This document shows, in pieces, positions 28,222 through 39,092 of a DNA stretch of 64,000 bases. This DNA is from Balanoglossus misakiensis. Lineage: Eukaryota; Hemichordata. The stretch covers positions 10,726,001 through 10,790,000 of the forward strand of contig CM082581.2 of the NCBI GenBank assembly GCA_040954595.2, written 5' to 3'. The notes under the pieces are model-generated. The model had not been told where the DNA came from and did not search any database. It saw only the letters and a program-made list of their open reading frames with translations. Both the position numbers and the translations under genes were made by a program. The first letter of the stretch is position 1. Each line of letters opens with the position of its first letter.

Positions 28222-28397
28222 TTAATTGATGTACATGAACCCTTTTGCTTCCGTGCAACCGGGTCCCTGGGAAAAACAATGAGCCATTTCACTCTTGATG
28301 GACAGCTTCGCAACATCAACACCTTTGGAAGTTCGATACGTGGCCCCCGTGACATCGATTCGATATCCGGAATCCAAAAACATGTATAACGATCTTC
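28222..28397 (-). CDS. Possible exon, cysteine-rich PAN/apple-like fragment (weak)
   Basis: After a minus-strand acceptor (ATTGACAG at 28,398) one frame stays open to a stop at 28,222. Its peptide includes SGYRIDVTGATYR and ends in SEMAHCFSQGPGC followed by GFMY. This resembles the C-x6-C spacing and aromatic tail of PAN/apple modules, but the resemblance is loose. A second frame is open over the same stretch and beyond, down to 27,966, so chance openness is a real alternative. No partner exons were found. It could be an isolated exon, a gene relic, or nothing. Confidence 0.22.
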
Positions 28398-28593
28398 CTG
28401 TCAATCATAGTTTGGTAAACACCCAAGACCAAACGTGCGCATCATCACGTAACTTGAAGATATACGAAACTTTTTTTTCAGGTATGGTTTTATTCTTTTG
28501 AAGGCAGTCATGAAAACTGAGTTTCCAAGTGTTTTGATTATCTGGTTCTGGCCAAAAACTAACCGACTTAAAGTCTCGGCATTATGCGCTTTG

Positions 28594-28806
28594 TCATTTC
28601 CTCTCTCTCACGAAGGTCGTTGGACCTTTTGCAGAATCGTCCTTGTCCGATACGTCTTCTGACGTAGCCTGACCTTTTTTGCAATAATCACTGGCATTCC
28701 TCGCGTGATATTCCTTCAATAATCCGAGTGACTCTCCTATGGCTGCTCCGGGCTGTCTGTTCTTGCAACCTGACGCCGCTGATTTCAACCGCGCATTGTC
28801 CGCCAT
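28594..28806 (-). CDS. Possible first exon starting MADNARLK (weak)
   Basis: A 70-codon minus-strand frame starts with ATGGCGGAC in a good start context (ACAATATGG) inside a moderately CpG-rich patch. The peptide is hydrophilic, rich in Lys, Asp, Ser and Ala, and has no signal peptide or recognised domain. It could end at its own stop or splice out at GTGAGA near 28,613. No downstream exon could be linked to it. Confidence 0.2.
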   Translation of the reverse strand: MADNARLKSAASGCKNRQPGAAIGESLGLLKEYHARNASDYCKKGQATSEDVSDKDDSAKGPTTFVRERK

Positions 28807-31800
28807 ATTGTTCTAAGTTGCACACGGCATCTGCAAACTTCTGCAGCCACGATCATTCGGGTAATAAGCAATTGAACGTGGAAAGTAACTTTTTATGGCT
28901 GTCCGGGGGATCACTAGTCTTTTTATTTACGAGATTTGCTATATTCATGACGTTATTACACCATCCGAAAATCTTTCTGAGCAGTCTGGGAAGCGCCAGT
29001 GGGGCCTGAATGTCGCCTTTGGGGATGGTACGTAGGTATATAAGTCCAACGTCCGCGCGCACGGGTCGTTAGGGAGCATTCAGAAATTACAGGGGCGTGG
29101 GCCGATGAAATGGGGACGGTCCATCAATGTGTGAATTTTCCTCAACATCCCTTTCTAATATATTACCCCGACCAGTTCCCCCGGCCCACCCACCCTCTGC
29201 AATTCCTGAAGTCTCCCTTAGCTCGACGGCAGCCCTCCCACTAATGAACGCGGAGCGTCCGGCTGCCCGGAAAGCGGACACCTCGGTAGGCGAAGATGCG
29301 TAGGTATCAACTCGAATTTCGTATTTCAGATCAAACATTTAGCAATTTAGGTCACGCTCAATTCATAGCGATTACGCCCAGGCACGATTTACAGATTTAC
29401 AGACACTATAACTGATGACTTTTGTTCCCTTGTAGCCCGGATGTTGGACTGAAGCGGTGGCGTTTGACACATGTGCGTGGAATACGGGTGGAAAGTTTTT
29501 ATAAAATGAAATTCGACAAACGCGACTCGTATCCTACAGTTCATATCCGGGAATCACGACGGTGAAAATAATATTAAATACATTTGCACATCAAATATGG
29601 TCCATTCATATCAGCAACAGTGATACAGTGATGTATCTTACTTTCCGCTCAAGGGTTTACATTATATCCACTGCAGACAAAGTCAGTTCTGTTCTCGTCC
29701 ACTTTTCTCGTCTGCACACGCTTTAAAACCACGTTTGCGTGCTTCTGGACATTTATAACGCCAATTATGTCTTTCAAATATCACGACTCCACGTCTAGGG
29801 CAGCCAGCAAGCAGTTTTTGTCAACAACAGTCTAGCTATGGGGCGAGTGACAAAACACCGACCAGAACTACCTACACATACGGATAGAAGCGAGGCGCGC
29901 ATTTGTGTACAAATGTATACTGAATAGTGTGGGGGTGATACCTTAGGATATTGACGTCTTACCCCCGCAGATGATACACACGAATCCATTGACTGTATTG
30001 CCCGCCTGACTTGTGAGTACTTTGAGTGTTGCCGACACGTGGCTTGAATCAGACCTCCAAGATATCCAAGTACATGTATACCACTACCTTCTCAACATTT
30101 TGTAATTGCACGGTCACTTCAACACAACTGAGCATCTGTTGCAGAATTAGACCGCCACAAAAATCAAGGTTCAAACAGCAACTATGATTCAAACATCAGC
30201 ACCATTGTACAGTTAGCACAGTACCTCTGGTGAAAGCTATGTACAGAATGGTTCCATTTGATGAGTTTTTCCCTGGATATTCTAAGTCTGTCATGTGATC
30301 TCCTCTATGTGGTACGGCCTATATCAAAGTATTTCAGTCTTGATTTCTAGATCTGTTATTCCACCCCCACCTCCCTTTTCACATGACACAGAGAAAAAAA
30401 AAACATTTCCGGCTGTTTTCATCAGTTCATGCATGCCATACTCCTGACTCGATAGCGCGGTGATTAAAAACAGAGGACTATTAGCCTTCTCCGTGGGTGA
30501 AGGGCTTATCACAACGAAATATAACGCAATCAGGCATATCGGGCGTCGGTCATATCGGCTGTAGGCGAGTCGTGCATTTCGGGCGTGCTGAGGACATATT
30601 TTCAATTAATCATGTGATTGAAACCCGGCTTGGCTAATTTTCTCAGATTCTACATGACATTTAATACTCGGGGAATGAGGAAAACCCCCAAGGACATGTC
30701 AACCAGCAGGTTTTAACAAACAAGGACTTAGCACCGACTCACGACAAAAACTCAAATGTCGCCGAACCAAATGATACTTTAATGACCCTATCGGCCATCT
30801 TGTGTGGTTTCCATTTGCGTCACCAACTCAACAAGGAATGTGATGAAAAAAATGGATCACGGAATTAAGAGTGTTGTCTAAAATCAGGATTCTCCCGAAC
30901 AGAAAAATAAAAATCCCAAGATATCCCCAGCAACACAAAAAAGTGACTTCATTCTGTCCTGCGAGGCGATCAATTTCATGCATGAGATTAGTTACACAAT
31001 CAATTTCGGGACAAATCGACCTCATCAGGAGACCACGTGATTAAAACAAGAGGTGTTGTTCTTTCTGTGCGAGTTCGTAAAAAGCCCCAACAACTTAAGA
31101 AGTGACGCCGAACGTGCGAAACAGCTAAATATTCGCTTGAATTGGCAAACGACGATTTGCTTGTGGAGAACTCGACACCACCGCAATATAAACAGGCTCG
31201 TATTGCAGCGCGCAGCGGAGACGATCAGTTGCCCAACAGCAGATGAACGGTTACCGTGGAAACGACATACTCCCCCCTGACTTAGCATTTTCACTTTTAG
31301 GAATGCCGGAACTGTCGGAGAAAGCAGCATTTTCGCTATTAAGATCGGCGGAATTGTCAGAGAAACCGTATGTACATCGTCTTTGTTTCTCCTGTTATAC
31401 ACCTACGAGGTATGGCCACTGCATCGTCTTCTTCTTCAATTATATGTATCGACGATCGGTCGTGAAACCACGCACAATCTCCCCCTCGTCGAAATGTCAC
31501 TTACTCCAACATAAAGGAAATCTTAGCTTATTTGATAATCAAAATAACGCAACAACAAAACATCATTACGTCAACGGCCTACGCGCAAACTCCAGCACTC
31601 ATCTATAACTAAACATTTCGTTCATACCATACATGTAATTGCAAATCGGAGGCGGTTGCAAAATCATGTCAAATGTAATCAAAATTCACTGAAGATACAT
31701 AAGTCGTCTGTTATATGTTACATTGTGGGTTGATATTATACCGGACTATACGCGTGGTATTTTACAACAGTGTTTGCGTGTAAATGGTTTTTATCGAAAT

Positions 31801-33454
31801 TTGAATTCAAGTAACCAAGCGCCGGAGAGCGTTACATGATTTATCACGTGGGCATTTACAACTACTTGTCCTGAACTCCACTGGACTAAAATACAAGTTG
31901 CACATTTACCCTTATTCGAGACACCTGAGCCAAGTCTTATCTTAATACTGCAGAACAAACTTCACAATTTCCTGAGAGCATGAGATGTTTCTAACTGCCT
32001 GTAACTCGACCACCGTTTAAGAAGCGGCAGACGAAGTCAGGTACAGTGGCTCTAAAATAACCTTTGAAGCTTCTATTGCCCTGATGAGTTGAACACGCAC
32101 ATGTTCCCGAAGAAGTATTGTGACAGCTAATTAATCTCCAGGGGGAGTTTTACCAGACATTGGTGAGAGTATCTAAGGGAGTTTTCATTTATCATGAAGG
32201 GGCGGGCTAATACAGCCCTAATATGTCTTCAGGGGAACTTTTAGAGATTCGCCTGACATATCCTCCGGTGCGTAAACAACGCAAATTAAAAACCCATTGC
32301 CTCAAAAAACAATCTGCTATCCCCGTCTTCAAAAAGTGAATTGATAGTTATAATACTCATTTAACCCCCAAACAGGATCGTGCCGATGACGCACACATAC
32401 AGCACACGGGTATATCATTGTGTACTGTACATTCTCCGCAGGACCATTATCTTTGCAATAACAAGAAAACACGACTTTTCTTTACAGATGAACTCTTGGT
32501 AAACTACGCACTTTTACATCTTCGCTTGCTAAGGTTTATTGTCCCGGCAGACTTATGCTCCACGAAAACGATTAATCAGTTGGGGAAACTGTAGTCGAGC
32601 TATCGACCCGTGCCAGCGGATGACGGCACTTTACATATTCGTCGCGTTCCTGCTAAAGTCAGTTTTCACATCAGTGTGGCTTGTGGGCATTCGATTTGGG
32701 TGACGGCATTCTAGATTTCACGTCAAAGGTTATAATTTCAACGGTGTCATGTAGGCCTATATATCGCTGCTACGCCTGAAGATTGAATTGAATTTCACCA
32801 GAGATATGCGTGTAGAAGTTTTACGAAAAGGGGTAAGTTGGGAGGGGTACGTTTTGACGCCCCCCCCCCCCCACAAATGGCGTTTTCACGCTGTTCCAGG
32901 AAACCAAGTAATTGGCATAATGTTCCATTAAAAATAAATCTTGGCACAATTATCTACGTCAACTCAATAGGATAAAAGTTGTTAATTTTCACGTTTCCTG
33001 TCTAAATGGTTAGTGCTCATGCGCATTGCGCCTTCACGAAACAAGTTTTTTTTTAGTTTAATAATAGAAAACTTCAATTCAGTTCCATCAGACGAACTTT
33101 TAAAGGAATTTGTCTCGTTACGTATACAGAATTGTATTCGTTGTATGCCCGCTGGTCGCTTTTGAAGGCAGGCCTAAAGTCAGTCGGGGGTGTATAGATG
33201 CATCGTATTGAAACGCTCACGTTAACAAATTATCATTTCAATCACTGCTTTTTACATATTGTACACGGCAAAGAAAACGCCTTGAGAAAAAACACGTAAT
33301 TGCTATGCTTTGATAGCGAATGAGGGTGTCATTGTGGAACCACGCCCCCTCACCATTTTCACGTTGAGGGCGTCATGCGTATTGGCAGTAGTGGACCTTG
33401 GAACACAGACTGTTACACACGCACAACAGGTTGTCGCTTCGAGTGGACTTCAAA
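28807..33454. other. Intergenic region upstream of heparanase
   Basis: A GC-rich patch spans 29.0-29.3 kb. A plus-strand frame at 31,243-31,608 contains two diverged tandem copies of an ~11-codon unit (SLLGMPELSEK, SLLRSAELSEK). A C run lies at 32,862-32,873. The promoter of the heparanase gene should lie within the last few hundred bases; no clear TATA element was seen. Confidence 0.35.
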
Positions 33455-36400
33455 ATGACCAGTACCGCAGCAGCCACAGTCAAGTTTCTTCTACTCTGCT
33501 GCTTCTTTGGTGCGTATATAATCACCGTTGGAAGTTGCAACCCGTCTGTGGCGGTGAAGAGTCAGGGACAGAGAGCAACGAAATATCTCGGCGGACGCAG
33601 CCAGCCGAAACTTCAAGTACAAGTCCTGCCAAAAACCGTGACACCAGACAGCTACTCGAATGTGGACGTCGACACCAACAAAACATTGAGAACGGTCAGC
33701 GACAAATTCCTCTCCTTTGCGATCGATGCCTTCATGATCCGCAATCACTGGCATTACCACGGACTCAACTTTAGGTAAGGCGGAAATCTTTGATTGGCCT
33801 TGAAAGACCTTGGAAATTGGGCGTAATTTTGGTAAACAATTCAAAACTATTTTATTACTTTTCTCTGGTTTCAAATCCTATTATCAGGTCGAGTTCACAT
33901 TGAAACTTCACAGAAAAGTTTTCTTTTGAATGCACCTTCGAATGTTTAGTTGCCGGCTGCCTTTCAGACCGGTGGATTTTCTATAAGGTGGAGACTATAG
34001 CACGGTCACATTGGAGTCACATGCCGATGTACACACATTGACTCAGGCCCATTCACAAAACTTGTGACAGACTCTCGGTGTTGATGTTACCGGGCCAGTT
34101 TGTTTTTATGTCTCTTCTTCAATTGTTTCCACCGTTCACAATAGAGATTTTGCCGCGTGACAATCACATGTTGTGTCAGCAGAGTCCAATTGTTTGGATG
34201 AATGAAAGGCCGAGTCGTATACGATGACGTCGGAAGTACGAAAACAATGTTGACCAATGCAACACGTTCAGACAGAATGAAAAGTTCAATCGGGGGGTCA
34301 AATTTAACCAAAGCCCTGGGAATGAGTACCGAGTGATCGACGGCCAACTCCTTCTGATCATGTAATCTAAAAAAAGTTTCCATTTTCAGTTCACCTAGGC
34401 TGCTGACCCTTGCAAAGCCCCTCGTTCCGGGATATCTACGTGTAAGTGGCACAGCTGCGGACTTCTTAATTTTCGACGAAAATACAACGTCACTTCCGCC
34501 TGCTGATGACGACTTCAAGTTCGGCAATGACAACAATTTTACGATGACAGGTACATGTAAACTTTCGACGTATCGTTGGAACAAAATCTCGAAAGACTTA
34601 CTGACGTGTGTGTTTTGTGATTTTTACAACGGTTTACCAGACACCTCTTGCAGCCGTAGCTTTAGTCAATGGTAGGATGATGCGTGTCACGTGTGGAGTA
34701 GGACGAGCTCACTCTTTTCTAAACAGCTTATATCAGTTCTCGTAATGACCCGCTTCATACTGAATATTTCTTACTTTTTCTATCGTCTACTGATTGATTT
34801 CAGAGCAAGACTGGGACACCATCAATGAATTTGCTATCAACGTTGGATGGCAACTGATATTTGGATTGAACGTATTGTTACGTGGCGATGACGGAAGATG
34901 GAACCCAAGCAACGCTTTGAAGCTGATGAAGTATACCACTGAAAGGGGATACCGTGTAGATTGGGAGTTGGGAAACGGTGAGCTCCAAATTTACCCTTAT
35001 AATTATTATTCAGAGTTGATAAAACTCTGAAATCATGACAATCTCGTGTTTTGACCGTCTGATAACAGTCAACCTCACTATTCTTGTGTTTCCGTAGAGC
35101 CAAACTTGTTTCCGGGAAAAGCCAATATAACCGTTCCACCAGAAATTCTTGCGAAGGATTTCGCAACTCTCAGGAACATTTTGAACAACGAAGCCGACCT
35201 TCGCGACAGTCTTTTATTCGGTCCTGACACAACTAAACCATTTGGAGAAGTAAATGCTGACTCGGGGCTTGAATTTTTGGACGGGTAAGTTTTCTCCAAA
35301 TGTTCTTTTGAGATCAATGGTGTAAGAGGAACATACTTCAGTTGAACGATATGTACGCTTATAACAGGAATACTGCATTTTTTTCATACCCTAGGTTTGT
35401 ATCTGCGTGTGACGTCACCAACGCAACAACATTCCACCAGTATTACCTTTGTAGCCGCCCGCCGACCCCCGAGAGCTTCTACGACCCAGACAACCTAGCG
35501 ATTTTGCCCAAGCAGATCGAAGCCGTGAAAAGTGTCGTTGAACAGCACAGACCGGGGTCTGCAATATGGCTGGGTGAAACGGGAACCACGTGTTCTGATG
35601 GTTCGTCTGCGCTCTCCATGACATACGTAGCAGGGTTTATGTAAGTATACGGTATAAATCTAACCTAACGATGAACCATAAGACTGGCACACTATGCGAA
35701 CGTGAAAATAGCATTAACAGCTCTATCGAAAAATCTACCTTGGAGACATAGTGTTTCCTTATACCATATAATAAGCGCCTGTTATGGCACACTAAGTGAA
35801 AATTTCAAGAAAATTACAATATTGCAACAGTGTTTTCTCTACATTCCACGTACAAAATTAAGGAATAATATAACCATGCACTGCATCTGCTCTGCTGCAT
35901 CTGGGCAGTCCACTACCCTAAAATATGCAAATGATCTCACGTTTTAGGTGGCTCGACAAACTCGGCCTAGCTGCGGCGGGAGGTCTTGACGTTGTCGTTC
36001 GACAAACATTTTACGGCGATCACCAGACTACGGTTGAAAACGATCTCACTCCTTTACCGGCAAGTTTATGCTATTTTGTGTCGACTGTAAAAATTATGGC
36101 GTTGTTTCCCCCCTACCTTTAGGTTCATGGACAAATTAGGCATCGGTGCATCTCGGGGCTTAGACGTTGTAGTTCGTCAGACTTTTATCGCGGGTGAGCA
36201 GGCGATGATTGATGATGACGCCATACCTCTTCCGGCAAGTGGATGTTTAAATAATACTCAGATTTCATGGAATCTTTTCCGGATAAATACATCCCATAAT
36301 GTGTAAGATTCACCATGATTGTTATTCGAGAAACCTGAAGTCAGGTCATGACTTTTAATTAATTGGTCACCAATACCAATAATAAACCAAGATCTAATTG

Positions 36401-37419
36401 TATCTTTGTTCAGGACTACTGGCTGTCGGTCTTGTACAAAAGACTTGTCGGACGCAGAGTACTAAGAACCAACGTTGCATCAAAAACCGGAGGAAAATCC
36501 AACACTGGTGACCGACTTCGGGCCTACGCTCACTGCACAAGAACTGAAGGGTATTGTACACTTTACGCTCGCTCCAATATGATCGACAGTTCGCGACTAC
36601 ATTATCAGGGGATGCTATTTACATTTCCAATATACGTTCAGTGGCCTAAGCAAGATTTCCTTTCTTTAAACTCGATTTTAGAACCAACTACAAGCCGGGC
36701 TCTGTGACGTTGTACACGATGTCACTGTCAGCCAATGAGACTACGACCGTATCTCTGACAAGTGTCAAGGGTTCCACCATTACTGACCAGTACCTATTGA
36801 CAGCTCACGAAGGAGATGACGTCACGACTACGTAAGTAGTCCGAAATTTTTGCTTCGAAAGTGTCACGGAGTAAGGCATTCCGTTGTCACGGAAACGGCA
36901 TTTGCTTGTATTATGGCAGTGGTGTGGGCCCCCCGTTGTTACATTCGGCTAAAAGCCGACTTTTACAACTACACTTGATAAAATGATCCTACCTTGAAAT
37001 CGTAGAACACCCGTGGGACTTTGTCACCTCAGATTATTTGTCCGTATGCTTGGTCTGATGCAACTTCGATGCCGGAGAGTCAGTTAACTTGATTTTGCAA
37101 TTCCCCTCGGGCTAAGCTTGATATCTGTACGCACAAAGAGAAACATATTTGTCCGTGTTGTATTTGCTAACGCTGTGCCAAGACGTGGTTCATTGTATGT
37201 GGCAGAATAAATACACTGTTACACTAGCAATGGGATAATGTTTTTCTTTTTTCCACATGCAGACGAGTGGACCTGAATGGGAAAGTTCTGGAGTTGGTGG
37301 ACGACCACACTTTGCCCGACATGAGTCCACGCCGCATCAAAGCCTCAGAAATTCAGCTACCGCCCTTGTCTATGGGCTTCTTCGTCCTCACCGATGCAAA
37401 CGCCGCGGCTTGTCTGTAA
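33455..37419 (+). CDS. HPSE: Heparanase (GH79 endo-beta-glucuronidase), with duplicated exon 6
   Basis: Exons: 33455-33774, 34390-34550, 34804-34977, 35098-35284, 35395-35640, exon 6a 35948-36059 or exon 6b 36123-36234, 36414-36550, 36682-36831 and 37263-37419. With one exon 6 this gives 547 aa (human heparanase is 543). Heparanase cleaves heparan sulfate chains in the extracellular matrix and lysosome. A signal peptide follows the start (core VKFLLLCCFFGAY). The barrel runs from LIFGLN through WELGNEPN, where Glu219 is the expected proton donor, to IWLGET, where Glu342 is the expected nucleophile; both align with human Glu225 and Glu343. The C-terminal part (DYWLS, LVDDHTLP, GFFVL) matches the beta-sandwich domain. 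The segment between LIFD and LIFGLN is about 36 residues shorter than in human heparanase, so most of the excised activation linker is missing. I started at 33,455 rather than the upstream in-frame ATG at 33,398 because the signal peptide follows directly. Confidence 0.93.
35948..36059 (+). other. HPSE: Heparanase alternative exon 6a
   Basis: 112 nt, entered in phase 2 and left in phase 0 through a GC donor (CCG then GCAAGT). It encodes WLDKLGL, VVVRQTFYGDHQ and LTPLP, close to the human WLDKLGL...MRQVFFGAG segment. It is the version more like the vertebrate enzyme. Only 63 bp separate it from exon 6b. Confidence 0.85.
36123..36234 (+). other. HPSE: Heparanase alternative exon 6b
   Basis: Also 112 nt with the same entry and exit phases and the same GC donor (CCG then GCAAGT). 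It encodes FMDKLGI, VVVRQTFIAGEQ and AIPLP. About 20 of 37 residues match exon 6a, with the differences concentrated after RQTF. It reads openly through all 37 codons and keeps intact splice sites, so it is not obviously decayed. Confidence 0.85.
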
Positions 37420-37809
37420 CAAACGCGCCATGTTCTAACCACGTATACATAGAACTTGCACGCAACGTTTAAATGTGAACACAGTGTCAGGCAGCACTAG
37501 AAAATATTTGAGCATCAGAACAGACGACGTTCTTGTCGATGGCTTCGCTTATAAACTGCCGCGGGTTACTGCATTGAATGCAAAGGACGTGCAAACGTTG
37601 CTTTAACATTTACATTGTCATCTGACTTTGGCACAATTCTACGATATCTGGCTCGTTTATTCATTGGTTTTGCCATGGTTACTTTCAAACTTTCAGAGAA
37701 AAAACAAAACGAAAATCAAATGACAGACGCATATTTTGATAGAGCAGATTTTTTTACATGCGATTCAGTACAAGAAAACAAATGTGGTATGATTTTTTTT
37801 CTTGTCAAA

Positions 37810-37815
37810 AATAAA
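37810..37815 (+). terminator. Candidate poly(A) signal of heparanase
   Basis: AATAAA about 390 bases after the heparanase stop, in an A/T-rich context. Inferred only from the motif. Confidence 0.45.
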
Positions 37816-37819
37816 TATA

Positions 37820-39092
37820 TGCTATGACTTGAAATAGATTAAGAGCAAACAGTAAGAGAACAGGTAAGGAAATTATCTAAAGATGTTTGATCCTATTTGA
37901 AGTTATCAACCGACACTGGCTACTGGTGCAGCCTATGAATAACCTGGCATCCAATGAAGACGTCAGGCGATATTTCTGTACAAAGAAGTAGGAGAAGTGT
38001 TGTTCTTTAAATATATTAGAGTATGGTCAGCTTCGGAACTCTCCTCACTGGGAGGACGCGTGGAAACTGGTTAGTATCGGCAAGTACTGTGTCAGGGACA
38101 GTGGAACAGGTTCACTATCGTTCACGAGCGGGGAACACGTTGAGGGAAATACATAGCCTACCACGGGCAGACGATGGCAGCTCGGCCATAACCTGAGTTC
38201 CTAGTTTTGCTCTACACAACAGGAGCTGAAAAACCACCCGTGCACAAAACTCACTTGGTTACAATAACTCTGCGAAAACTACGGGTAAATTCTACTCACG
38301 TTTAGAAGGCAAGTTTCGGTTTGGGATCAACAGGCTGGACACGTGTACTGCCCAGTTTTAGGTTACATGTATTTTCACTGATGAAACAGAGACGCTGGTT
38401 GGACACTTGGGTCAGAAGTATGCAAATTCACACAGCCACCAACAGCATCCGTGCATATGCAGTGGCCACGTGTAAATATTCCTTGCACAGGTGTACACCA
38501 GGTGGTAGAACTATCTAGACTTTAACACCTTCGTTTATGACTTGACGCACAGATCACATAGTTTGGGGCCCCGTTTCCCGTACATATATTCATAATGTGG
38601 GCGCTTTTGATTTGCTTGATCAACGAGGAAAGGGCTTCTGAACTGTCTCCGTAATCTGTCTTTTCCGTTCATGGTAAAATGGGTCGTGTGCTAGAAGCCA
38701 CAAGGACATGAGGTCACAGTTCATTGGTTACTTGACCTCCGAGCTCGAGTCATTTCCGTAGTCTGCCTTCTGATCCGAGGCCATTGTTGGATATACTTAT
38801 ACATGTGCTTGTATCTGTTGTAAGCAGAAACTTGACCGAGACGTGATACAAATTACTACCCAGGCGATCATCACGGTGAACATGCATACCAAGCAATCTG
38901 TGGTCATACAATAACATACAGGGTAGAGACTGCCTATGCTTTACATGTAAACTTCGGCCAGTGCAAAGTACATACATTGGAACCAGTGGCCTTTGGACGC
39001 GTTTAAACTGTGTATATACCTACGCCTACAAAATCCGAAAAGGGACGCGTTTCTTCCATTTGTAATGTTTTCTGTGCACATTTGATTTCGGC
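37820..39092. other. Intergenic region between heparanase and the transporter cluster
   Basis: No coding exon seen. It should contain the promoter and 5' untranslated region of the first SLC49A3-like gene. Confidence 0.4.
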
